Counted from the stretch's first letter, positions 1 to 6,259 are shown. The stretch: DNA of 6,941 nucleotides from Deltaproteobacteria bacterium (GCA_012514925.1 JAAYZI010000161.1:1-6941), one strand, 5' to 3'. Program-made: numbers and translations. The notes: generated by a model from the sequence alone, not told the origin.

Positions 1-831
1 CTAGTGAGCCGTAATGGATGGAGGGACGGGGTGGTGATTGCGGCGCTACGAGAGAATCGCTGTCTAATCTTTGATGAGTTCCCGCATTTTAAGCAGTGGC
101 ATATGCTAAACAGCCTTATGACTGCATCTCCTGGTCAGTCCTGGTATTTTGCAGATAATGATGAATGGATCGATATCCCCAAGAACTGGCGCATGTATTT
201 TACTGGTAATATAGGCTCTCGTCACGGTGGTTACTCGACTGCAGAGAAGATGGCTTCACGGGTGGCGGGGATGGTATTGGAGGTGGATTATCCCTCTAAG
301 CGCACTGAGCTTACCACGGCCTTGGCCCTGATTTGCGACCGTGACGGCAACATTTTGCTAGATAAAAACGATCAGGCTAAGCTTTTTGTGTTGGTAAACG
401 ACGTCTTCCCCAAGCTTCGCGCCCTGATTACCAATGAGAAGCACACTGTGCCGCTCTCATATCGTACTCTGCAAAATCTTGCAGAAAAATTGGTGCAGCG
501 CCACGACCCAGAGACTGGCGCGCCGACGCCACGCGCCCGCGGAACAAAGAGCTTTGATCAGGCCCTGTTGGAAGAAGTTTTGGACAGTTACGCTCTGTGG
601 GATAATCGCAAAATAAAGGGTAATATTGTGGACATTATGACCAGTGTGGGGCTGCTGCTTGATGATTCCGTAAAGGAGCGGGTGCTACCTTATATTAATC
701 CTCAGATCTACGAAGAGCGTAAGGAGATATTCAGCAAAATGAAGGGGGACTTTGATAAAGTGACGGCGGCACTGCGCGGCTATGCCGATGGGGCTCAGAT
801 ATCCGCAAACACCCTGCCTCAGGTCTTTTGA
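1..831 (+). CDS. MoxR-type AAA+ ATPase, 3' part (5' end outside window)
   Basis: This is the C-terminal 276 codons of an ATPase; the frame is open to the first base, so the GTG at position 4 is an internal codon and not the start. The Walker A P-loop must lie upstream of the window. Visible are a Walker B motif LIFDEF (Asp25 and Glu26 counted from the first codon), a sensor-1-like strand ending FTGN (Thr68, Asn70), and a likely arginine finger in ASR (Arg87), followed by the VDYPSK segment typical of MoxR, NorQ and CbbQ-like ATPases. The remaining part is helical, as expected for the lid and C-terminal region. Family members use ATP hydrolysis to remodel or activate a target, usually with a VWA-domain protein encoded next door, which is exactly what follows 18 bp downstream. 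The target here is unknown. It ends with TGA. CobS-like or NorQ-like subtypes cannot be separated without the N-terminus. Confidence 0.85.
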   Translation, partial: LVSRNGWRDGVVIAALRENRCLIFDEFPHFKQWHMLNSLMTASPGQSWYFADNDEWIDIPKNWRMYFTGNIGSRHGGYSTAEKMASRVAGMVLEVDYPSKRTELTTALALICDRDGNILLDKNDQAKLFVLVNDVFPKLRALITNEKHTVPLSYRTLQNLAEKLVQRHDPETGAPTPRARGTKSFDQALLEEVLDSYALWDNRKIKGNIVDIMTSVGLLLDDSVKERVLPYINPQIYEERKEIFSKMKGDFDKVTAALRGYADGAQISANTLPQVF

Positions 832-849
832 TGCGTAAAGTGGAGCAGA

Positions 850-2919
850 GTGTTTGAGGATAAAACAGAAAAGCAGAAAAGGGGTGCAGAGTCTGGGGTT
901 CAGCCTAAGCGCTTAGAGCGCATTGAAGATTTAGTCTCGAGTGAATTCCTTCAAGCGATTGCTGAGCAGGCGGAACAGTTCCGTTTTCTGCCTGATTACA
1001 ACCTGCCTCCTGATCGCACCGGTTACACTGACATTGATACGCACACTATTTATTACAATCCTCTCCTTATTAAAGGCATACCAGAGATCGGCTTAAAACC
1101 CTGGTCCAAGAAGGATGTGCTTGGCTTTTGCTGCCATGAGGCAGGACATCACATTAAGCAGGTGCTGGATTATGGTTCGGGGATGGTACGAACACTAAAA
1201 GAGCTTGAGATCCCAGAGGCCTATTGCGGTGATCTTAAAGCCGAGCAGCGTTTTGTGATGGCGCTTCGCTCTCACCTTCAGGGCGCCCTGCTGGATATCT
1301 GGCTTGAGAGCTACATGAGTCGCCCCCCGCATTTTGTCGTTAAGGATGCGATTGATGAATTTCAGCTTGGAAAAGGAGAGCTTAAAAATTACCGCGCGAT
1401 GCCGGCACCGGACCAATTCCTGCAGTTCGTGCTGCGTTCTAGGCGTATGGGGGACGAGGGCTTTGCCCAAAAACTCTCCGAACCGGTAGCGGAGGCCTAC
1501 CGGAAGATACAGAAGAGCGGCGCACTGAAAGCGGTGATGGACCTTGGCGCTTTTCTAAACCCTTTCGCCTCGCCTGGCGCGCTTAAGCGCGAGATTGATC
1601 GTAAGGTTAATGCCTATCAAGAATATTTCCTGCCTGAGTACCTTAAGCTCATGGAGCATGAAATCGAGGAACGAAAAGAGAAGAGACGTCAAATGAAAGG
1701 AAATGACGGCGATGGCAGGCAGCGCGGTGGGTCATCTTTTACAAAGAGCGTGCCGCTTACCAAGGAGGAGGAGCAGGAGCTAATAGCCCAGATCTTAGAG
1801 GAGTTGGAGAGAGCCGCTAAGGAGTGGGAAAGTAAGGCACCCACAGAGGGAGAAAAGCGTCAGACTGAGGAGCTGGGGAAAGAGATTTTTGAGCTCTTAG
1901 AGATGCGCGCTCAAGCTGAAGTAGGAAATGAAAATAATCCCGAGCAGGAGTGCCTTGGGCCTGATCTGGAGGGGTTAGAGGCGCTAAGCGCCATGTTTGA
2001 ACGTTTTTTACGCGAATCAAGTCGGGTTAGGCGTCGCAGTTTAGCAGAGGCCATACAGGTCAGCCCGGAATCGGTAAGGACTTGGGAAATTATCCGTGAG
2101 AGGTACCAAGATGAAATTAACTCCTTATCCGAACAGTTGGCGGACGTTTTTCTTGAGGACCGCCGCTGGCACCGGGAGTATATGCGCCGCGAGGGAGAGA
2201 TCGTTCCCGGTTTAGAGTATGAGACCATGGCGGCGCTGTTTTCGGGTCAACCTGATCCAGATACAAAGTTTATCTCTGTGCAGGTGCCTGAGTTTTTGGA
2301 GCTTGAGGTGGAGTGGATTGTGGATACCTCTGGTTCGATGACTGGGGAGCCGATTGCTGAATCAGTGGCGCTGGTGGTGGTCGTAACCGAGGCGTTAAAG
2401 AATGTGCGAGAGAGTCTGGTGGCGGAGGGGCTGGCGGAAGAAGAGGAGCAGCCGCTGCGCGTGGGAGCCACCAAGTTTAGCGCGGCACCTAAGAGGGTGA
2501 GCGAGCTTAATGATCCGCTCACTCCTGAGAAGGAGTTGACGATGGTGCATCATCTCAGCATGACAGGGGGTGGCACTACTGAAACTGAAAGTTTGGAGAT
2601 GGTCTACAAGGGCATGAAGCTTCGCGCTGATAATGTACTTAAAATTATGATTATGCTTTCCGATGGTGCGGGAGACCGAAAGGGGGTTTGGCCGATTGTA
2701 CGACAGGTTGAACAAGACGATCAGGTGATTTTTCTAGTAGCTTCTTTAGCCAATACAGACAAAGGCCGGGCGATAATAGAAACTTATGCACAGGCGTTGA
2801 TTAAGTCTCCGGAAGAAACTAACGTGTCAGTCTTGGTGTGCCAAGAGCTGCAGGAGATTCTGCCTGCTGTGGCAAAGTTTATACGCGACCAAGTTGAGAA
2901 ACGAAGGCGAGAACGTTAG
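850..2919 (+). CDS. VWA-domain protein with N-terminal HExxH metallopeptidase-like domain
   Basis: A 689-residue cytoplasmic protein (no signal peptide or membrane segment seen), probable partner of the upstream AAA+ ATPase. The N-terminal third carries HEAGH at residues 96-100, a zinc-binding and catalytic motif, followed about 50 residues later by LLDIWLES, where Asp149 and Glu153 could supply a third ligand as in gluzincins. Residues about 265-355 are very rich in Lys and Glu, probably long charged helices or coiled coil. The C-terminal VWA domain begins near residue 485: VDTSGSM gives the MIDAS DxSxS (Asp492, Ser494, Ser496), GGGTTE supplies the MIDAS threonine (Thr576 or Thr577), and LSDG holds Asp605. 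The GTG start has GGAG at 842-845, only 4 nt away, and an in-frame TGA at 829-831 rules out an earlier start. The overall layout recalls CobT-like and DUF2201-like VWA partners of MoxR ATPases. Whether it is an active protease or only binds metal cannot be told from sequence. Confidence 0.85.
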   Translation: MFEDKTEKQKRGAESGVQPKRLERIEDLVSSEFLQAIAEQAEQFRFLPDYNLPPDRTGYTDIDTHTIYYNPLLIKGIPEIGLKPWSKKDVLGFCCHEAGHHIKQVLDYGSGMVRTLKELEIPEAYCGDLKAEQRFVMALRSHLQGALLDIWLESYMSRPPHFVVKDAIDEFQLGKGELKNYRAMPAPDQFLQFVLRSRRMGDEGFAQKLSEPVAEAYRKIQKSGALKAVMDLGAFLNPFASPGALKREIDRKVNAYQEYFLPEYLKLMEHEIEERKEKRRQMKGNDGDGRQRGGSSFTKSVPLTKEEEQELIAQILEELERAAKEWESKAPTEGEKRQTEELGKEIFELLEMRAQAEVGNENNPEQECLGPDLEGLEALSAMFERFLRESSRVRRRSLAEAIQVSPESVRTWEIIRERYQDEINSLSEQLADVFLEDRRWHREYMRREGEIVPGLEYETMAALFSGQPDPDTKFISVQVPEFLELEVEWIVDTSGSMTGEPIAESVALVVVVTEALKNVRESLVAEGLAEEEEQPLRVGATKFSAAPKRVSELNDPLTPEKELTMVHHLSMTGGGTTETESLEMVYKGMKLRADNVLKIMIMLSDGAGDRKGVWPIVRQVEQDDQVIFLVASLANTDKGRAIIETYAQALIKSPEETNVSVLVCQELQEILPAVAKFIRDQVEKRRRER

Positions 2920-2930
2920 TTTGGATGTTT

Positions 2931-2960
2931 TTCCACCCCTTGATATATAAAGGGGTGGAA
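2931..2960. terminator. Convergent-gene hairpin, probable bidirectional terminator
   Basis: The arms TTCCACCCCTT (2931-2941) and AAGGGGTGGAA (2950-2960) are perfect 11-bp reverse complements around an 8-nt AT-rich loop. It sits in the 41-bp gap between the stops of two convergent genes and directly abuts the TAA of the minus-strand gene. There is no good U-tract after the stem in either direction (only TT on the plus strand), so it may act as a transcription barrier or 3'-end stabiliser rather than a textbook intrinsic terminator. Confidence 0.65.
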
Positions 2961-3878
2961 TTACCCGTAGATATGCTTTTCATTTTCGAACTGCCGCATG
3001 GTTTCATTGATTGAATCCTCAATCTCATCAACTGCTGATTCTCCACCGAACCCAACCAGTTGCGCCAAAGCCAAGATCTTTTCGATGTCCTTGGGATACC
3101 CAGGCGGACTGCCGATGGAGGCTGCGTGGGTCATCAGCTCTGCCATCTGAACAATCGCCGTTTTTTCGTCTTGTTCCGATTCGAGTTTAGAACCCTCAAA
3201 TGTATCTTTGTAGTGTAAAATCACTTGGCAGGTTTCCGCCGAAAAATTCCATTTTTTGGCGACTAAAGCTCCAATCAGAGGATGAGCGAATCCAAACACG
3301 ATCTGTTCGGCAGTAATATAATCCAAGCCCTTGTCTTTAATAAGGGCCAGTACCTGCCGGTACTGACGCGCCAGCTCATCCTGAGAGAGGAATACGATCT
3401 GTCCCAAACTGTGCAGCAGCCCCAGTAAGAAAATCTCTTCGAGATATCTTTTCTTCATTTTTTTTGAGAGAGAAGTAGCACACATAGCAGTCGCCATGGA
3501 GTTCTCCCAAATTAGCCGCTGCGTAGATCCAAAACTCTTGCCCATTTGACGCAAGGTTGCGGCTACGATTATGCCTTTTAGCGCTTTGAAGCCTATAATC
3601 ATAATGGCTTGGTTTAAGGTCGATATCTCGCGTTGACGGCAAAACATTGCGGAATTGGCGATTTTTAAAACACGCGCAGCCAAAGCGGTGTCGCTTGATA
3701 GCAGGTCCGTTAGTTCTTGAGCCGTGGTGGAAGGATTCTCAACCATCTGAATTGCGCGTGAAGCCACATGCGGCATAGGCGGCAAATCCCCGACCCAAGC
3801 CACAATTTCACGCCAATCTTTGCCTGGGGACAATCTGCCCTCAAATTCTTTGGGCGCTTGTTCTTGATGCTGATTCAT
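2961..3878 (-). CDS. HDOD-domain signalling protein
   Basis: A 305-residue soluble protein whose main body is an HDOD domain, a relative of HD phosphohydrolases found in bacterial regulators and usually without proven catalysis. Diagnostic stretches, numbered from the chosen start, are LPPMPHVASRAIQMV (about 32-46), DTALAARVLKIANSAMF (63-79), ISTLNQAIMIIG (85-96), GLLHSLGQIVF (153-163) and the HPLIGALVAKKW segment (199-210). In GLLHSLG the Asp of the HD pair is Ser157, so metal-dependent phosphohydrolase activity is unlikely. An upstream in-frame TTG at 3905 would add nine residues, but ATG at 3878 is preferred because AAGGGA (3889-3894) lies 10 nt before it and the TTG has no ribosome-binding site. 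The gene is divergent from the STAS/receiver-ATPase operon, so a shared signalling role is possible but unproven. No other domain (GAF, EAL, receiver) is attached. Confidence 0.88.
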   Translation of the reverse strand: MNQHQEQAPKEFEGRLSPGKDWREIVAWVGDLPPMPHVASRAIQMVENPSTTAQELTDLLSSDTALAARVLKIANSAMFCRQREISTLNQAIMIIGFKALKGIIVAATLRQMGKSFGSTQRLIWENSMATAMCATSLSKKMKKRYLEEIFLLGLLHSLGQIVFLSQDELARQYRQVLALIKDKGLDYITAEQIVFGFAHPLIGALVAKKWNFSAETCQVILHYKDTFEGSKLESEQDEKTAIVQMAELMTHAASIGSPPGYPKDIEKILALAQLVGFGGESAVDEIEDSINETMRQFENEKHIYG

Positions 3879-3888
3879 GAATTGACGG

Positions 3889-3894
3889 TCCCTT
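3889..3894 (-). promoter_or_regulatory. Ribosome-binding site deciding the HDOD start
   Basis: On the minus strand this reads AAGGGA, 10 nt before the ATG at 3878. It supports that ATG over the upstream TTG at 3905, which has no comparable site. Confidence 0.6.
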
Positions 3895-4051
3895 ATAAAA
3901 TTCAAATCCGAAGTGCGTTGCCAACTGGATCGGAGTAAAACCTCTCCACATAAAAGCCAAACAACGAGCCTTTAGGATATAATCCAGCGAGTCAGGCTTC
4001 AAGCATACTTCCCGCAGCTGCGTAAATTAATCGGCACTTCCGGAAAGTCGG

Positions 4052-4079
4052 TTGAGTGCACATATAAAGACAATATAAA
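4052..4079 (+). promoter_or_regulatory. Candidate sigma70-type promoter for the STAS operon
   Basis: TTGAGT (4052-4057) and TATAAA (4074-4079) are separated by 16 bp, matching the consensus boxes at 4 and 5 of 6 positions. Transcription would begin near 4086 and give a leader of about 140 nt. A second, weaker candidate is TTAAGT (4107-4112) with GATAAT (4130-4135) at 17-bp spacing. Neither is proven. Confidence 0.4.
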
Positions 4080-4215
4080 CAAGCCGTTAGACAGCGAGGC
4101 TTGATGTTAAGTTGTTTTCCGTCTGGTCCGATAATACTGAGGAGGGAGGCAAGAGGTGCCAGGTTGTGCCGCTTTGCCGTACAGGCGCGCCTTGAAGCGC
4201 GACGAATTCTTTATT

Positions 4216-4220
4216 GGGAG
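4216..4220 (+). promoter_or_regulatory. Ribosome-binding site deciding the STAS start
   Basis: GGGAG lies 6 nt before the ATG at 4227. It sets this ATG as the start, giving a STAS protein of normal length instead of the longer open frame from 4101. Confidence 0.7.
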
Positions 4221-4226
4221 ATAGTT

Positions 4227-4538
4227 ATGGAAAATTACGAGACCTCGATTGTTGGAGAAAAGGGGTATATTAAGGTCAGCAGAGATCTTGATTCTGAGCA
4301 ATCAGGGGAAGCATTGAGGCGGGCTTTTAATCAAATCTATGAACAAGGCAAGCGCACAATCGTTTTAGACCTGCAAGACGTGCAGATCATCAACAGTTAT
4401 GGGATCGGTAAGGTTTTGATGTGCTACAAGCACTTAAAGGCCGAAAATGGGGTGTTGATGGTCAAGCCTCTACAAGGTTTTGTAAAAGAGACTTTCGAAC
4501 TGCTGATGCTCGATAAGCTATTGCCAGTAGAGGAATAG
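4227..4538 (+). CDS. STAS-domain anti-sigma-factor antagonist (SpoIIAA/RsbV-like)
   Basis: A 103-residue single STAS domain, the usual length for SpoIIAA and RsbV-type proteins. Family members bind an anti-sigma factor or similar kinase when unphosphorylated and are released after phosphorylation on a conserved serine. The core strand and switch segment are visible: TIVLDLQDVQIINSYGIG (residues 44-61), where Ser57 aligns with the phosphorylated Ser58 of Bacillus SpoIIAA (DSSGLG). The preceding Asp is Asn56 here and the following Ser is Tyr58. It is the first gene of a plus-strand operon; 44 bp downstream comes a receiver protein with an RsbW-like ATPase domain, the expected kinase partner. 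The start at 4227 is chosen from the GGGAG site 6 nt upstream. The controlled sigma factor or other target is not in the window. Confidence 0.88.
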   Translation: MENYETSIVGEKGYIKVSRDLDSEQSGEALRRAFNQIYEQGKRTIVLDLQDVQIINSYGIGKVLMCYKHLKAENGVLMVKPLQGFVKETFELLMLDKLLPVEE

Positions 4539-4567
4539 CCGAGAGCTGACATCTGTTCTTTGCTAAT

Positions 4568-4573
4568 AAGGTG
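4568..4573 (+). promoter_or_regulatory. Ribosome-binding site deciding the receiver-ATPase start
   Basis: AAGGTG lies 9 nt before ATG at 4583. The in-frame GTG at 4571 overlaps this site and has no ribosome-binding site of its own, so ATG 4583 is the better start. Confidence 0.55.
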
Positions 4574-4582
4574 TACTTAGAC

Positions 4583-5503
4583 ATGGACCAGGCCGCCACA
4601 GTGGCTCATATTTTGCTGGCTGGGCAGGAAGATGAGTCGCGTGAGGACACTGAGAAATTTCTGGTCAAAGCCGGATTGAAGTTTGACTTTGTATCTGATG
4701 GGCAGCGCGCACTGCAGGCGGCCGATGATATTCGCTATGACCTCGTGATTACTGACTTGGCACTACCTGGTTTAAACGGCATCGATCTCTTGCGCGCTAT
4801 TAAGCAGAGGAAACCTGAGCAAGCTATCATTGTCACGAGCGCTTCCAAGAATATCGACCTGGCGCTGGAGGTTTTACGTGAAGGTGTATCCGACTACCTG
4901 CAAAAGCCATTGGACTTCGATTCCTTAGCGAGATCTGTTGAAAGGACCCTAAGTGAGGTGCGCTTGCGGGAGGATAGAGACCGTCTATTCCGGTATGTTA
5001 GGGAACAATTCACGGAATATACATGTACTTCCGCTGAGCTGGTAGGCCAGAGGTTTCCGCTGATGATCGTAGAGAAGCTTTTTCGGGCAGGGCGCATCGA
5101 TCTGGACACTAAGTTGAAAATTGAGTTGGGGTTTCAGGAGGCGCTCGTTAATAGCCTTGAGCATGGCAATCTAGAGCTTAAGTCAGAATGGAAAGAGCAG
5201 TTCAATCATGAAGGTATTGATCGATATACCAGCACTAAGCGTGAGCGCTTGCAAGACCCGCACTTCTCTCAGCGCCTCATCCGGCTACGCATCCAGCTGG
5301 CACGTAATATCTTAAGCATCAACATAAAGGATGAGGGTCCTGGTTTTCTGTACAAAGAATATCTCAGCGCGCGTGATAATCCCGCTAAGCTGTTGTGTTA
5401 CGGCCGTGGTATGGCGCTGCTTAGTAACGGTTTCGATGAGGTCTCTTATCAGGGCCGTGGTACGGAGATTAATATGGTTAAGTATTTAACGGCGGGGTGT
5501 TGA
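4583..5503 (+). CDS. Receiver domain fused to RsbW-like anti-sigma/serine kinase ATPase
   Basis: A 306-residue soluble protein with two domains. Residues about 9-125 form a response-regulator receiver: phosphoacceptor Asp58 in LVITDLALPG, the Thr/Ser position in IIVTSAS (Thr85 or Ser86) and Lys108 in YLQKPLD. The paired acidic residues that normally follow the first strand are replaced by Gly14-Gln15 (ILLAGQED), so Mg2+ binding and phosphorylation may be altered. A linker helix (about 125-165) leads to a GHKL-type ATPase: N-box ELGFQEALVNSLEHGN with Glu186, Asn190 and His194, G1 box DEGPG (250-254), G2 box YGRGMALL (273-280) and GTEINM (293-298). This arrangement is RsbW/SpoIIAB-like, without a His phosphoacceptor domain. 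The gap between N-box and G1 is about 30 residues longer than in Bacillus RsbW. Probable role: signal-controlled kinase or sequesterer of the STAS protein encoded just upstream. It ends in TGA, 9 bp before the next gene and in the same frame. Confidence 0.87.
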   Translation: MDQAATVAHILLAGQEDESREDTEKFLVKAGLKFDFVSDGQRALQAADDIRYDLVITDLALPGLNGIDLLRAIKQRKPEQAIIVTSASKNIDLALEVLREGVSDYLQKPLDFDSLARSVERTLSEVRLREDRDRLFRYVREQFTEYTCTSAELVGQRFPLMIVEKLFRAGRIDLDTKLKIELGFQEALVNSLEHGNLELKSEWKEQFNHEGIDRYTSTKRERLQDPHFSQRLIRLRIQLARNILSINIKDEGPGFLYKEYLSARDNPAKLLCYGRGMALLSNGFDEVSYQGRGTEINMVKYLTAGC

Positions 5504-5512
5504 AATAGGCCT

Positions 5513-5848
5513 ATGGCGCTTAAATTCAGATTAAAGGGATTGGCTGAGACTTTCATTGAGGAGATCATATGTCCGGGCTGCAACGCCCGTGGCAATGATG
5601 ATCAGCACTTCGCCACGGAGCTTACCAAGGTCACTTTTGAAGGAATTATTGTGGTGGTGCAGTGCCGCGCATGCGGCGAGATCTTTGTGCCTGTAACTCA
5701 GCGTATGGGAATTCTAGATCCAGCCGCACTACGTTCCGCAGTGGAAAAGGACCACGAGGACACCGGAGAGCCACTACTACCGAATTTTAACGCAGTACGC
5801 CTAAGCGCCGAAAAGTTAAATGCTCAGCGTAAGGGTTCGCTACAGTAG
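5513..5848 (+). CDS. Small four-cysteine zinc-ribbon protein, function unknown
   Basis: A 111-residue protein I cannot assign to a named family. Two CxxC pairs, CPGC (Cys20, Cys23) and CRAC (Cys51, Cys54), are 27 residues apart and suit a zinc ribbon. Between them is a beta-rich stretch (ELTKVTFEGIIVVVQ) that would form the ribbon sheet. The C-terminal half (about 65-111) is polar and probably helical, with no recognised motif. It is the last gene of the STAS/receiver-ATPase operon, 9 bp after the previous stop, so it is probably co-transcribed and may bind the switch, its target or nucleic acid; this is inference. Its ribosome-binding site is poor: AGG at 5507-5509 is only 3 nt from the ATG, which suggests translational coupling to the upstream gene. 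It lies in the same frame as that gene with only TGA and three sense codons between them. Confidence 0.75.
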   Translation: MALKFRLKGLAETFIEEIICPGCNARGNDDQHFATELTKVTFEGIIVVVQCRACGEIFVPVTQRMGILDPAALRSAVEKDHEDTGEPLLPNFNAVRLSAEKLNAQRKGSLQ

Positions 5849-5854
5849 GGGACT

Positions 5855-6094
5855 CTACAAAAGAGATTCCAGGGTAACCCCATGCTTTTTGAGGGCGCCT
5901 TCCAGGCCAAGCTTGTCTATCGTGCGCAGCATGCGCGTGGAAATTTTAAGGGTGACGGAACGTTTAGCGCTTGGTACATAAACGCGTTTGTTCTGAATAT
6001 TCGCCATAAAGACATGCTTGGTTTTATTGTTGGCATGGCTCACCCGATGCCCATGCTGCCTGGCTACTCCTGAGATTTGGCACTTTCTAGCCAT
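5855..6094 (-). CDS. rpmB: 50S ribosomal protein L28
   Basis: A 79-residue basic protein that matches bacterial L28 along its length: the MARKCQISG start, the hallmark VSHANNKTK (residues 18-26), NIQNKRVYVPSAKRSVTLKIS (32-52) and the LRTIDKLGLEGAL helix (56-68). L28 is a component of the large ribosomal subunit that helps assembly and 70S formation. Position 10-16 (VARQHGH) differs from the usual KGPxxGN-like loop, a modest divergence. The single Cys5 shows it is a zinc-free type, since paired CxxC motifs are absent. The start is supported by AGGA (6101-6104) 6 nt upstream. rpmG (L33), often its neighbour, is not next to it here; the gene stands alone between gspK and the convergent zinc-ribbon gene, with only 6 bp between the two stops. 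Confidence 0.95.
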   Translation of the reverse strand: MARKCQISGVARQHGHRVSHANNKTKHVFMANIQNKRVYVPSAKRSVTLKISTRMLRTIDKLGLEGALKKHGVTLESLL

Positions 6095-6152
6095 ATATAA
6101 TCCTGTTTAACTCATCGATAAATCGTTATTTTTGACGGCGAGCCGTAGGCAG

Positions 6153-6181
6153 AATATGCCTAAAATCGGGAAAAAAGGCAA
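6153..6181 (-). promoter_or_regulatory. Candidate rpmB promoter
   Basis: On the minus strand TTGCCT (6176-6181) and CATATT (6153-6158) are spaced by 17 bp, each matching the sigma70 consensus at 4 of 6 positions. The predicted start near 6146 gives a leader of about 50 nt that contains a small dyad ACGGC-TC-GCCGT (6135-6146). The -10 box overlaps an inverted repeat AGGCA/TGCCT (6147-6151 and 6157-6161). Confidence 0.4.
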
Positions 6182-6259
6182 GGGGGGAGGCGGTGGTACT
6201 AGTCCGATTGAATATTAGCCAGTATACGCGCGTATCCGGTATCCGTTTGCATGAATATT

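Larger units (their letters stand above)
3879..4226. other. Divergent intergenic region between HDOD and STAS genes
   Basis: These 348 bp separate two divergent genes. The frame of the STAS gene stays open back to a TTG at 4101, but the extra 42 residues are Arg-rich and unlike a STAS N-terminus, so I read this part as untranslated leader. It holds candidate plus-strand promoters at 4052-4079 and 4107-4135, and the HDOD ribosome-binding site. A perfect TATAAT lies at about 3979-3984 inside GGATATAATCC but has no convincing -35 box. A GC-rich dyad CGCGC/GCGCG (4186-4190 and 4197-4201) falls in the leader just before the STAS ribosome-binding site. I found no convincing promoter for the HDOD gene, no tRNA and no known riboswitch. 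Confidence 0.6.

Noticed and set aside
1195..2715. Several minus-strand open frames across the VWA gene
   Set aside because: All are antisense to a gene with clear domain motifs; none has a recognisable motif or a ribosome-binding site that I could support.
3960..3990. Perfect TATAAT inside GGATATAATCC as a promoter
   Set aside because: No credible -35 box lies 16-18 bp upstream on the plus strand, and no better minus-strand pair was found.
4101..4226. N-terminal extension of the STAS protein from TTG 4101
   Set aside because: The 42 extra residues are Arg-rich and unlike a STAS domain, and a good ribosome-binding site (GGGAG) lies 6 nt before ATG 4227.
829..5503. Alternative genetic code with TGA as a sense codon
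   Set aside because: Several long genes, including one of 689 codons, contain no in-frame TGA under the standard code and use TGG for Trp, so genome-wide recoding is unlikely.
5849..5877. Possible terminator hairpin (GGACTCT with AGAGATTCC) between the zinc-ribbon and rpmB genes
   Set aside because: The stem is short with a 2-nt bulge, overlaps the rpmB coding end and has no T-run.
5882..6073. Plus-strand open frame of 63 codons opposite rpmB
   Set aside because: It is the antisense shadow of the clearly recognisable L28 gene.
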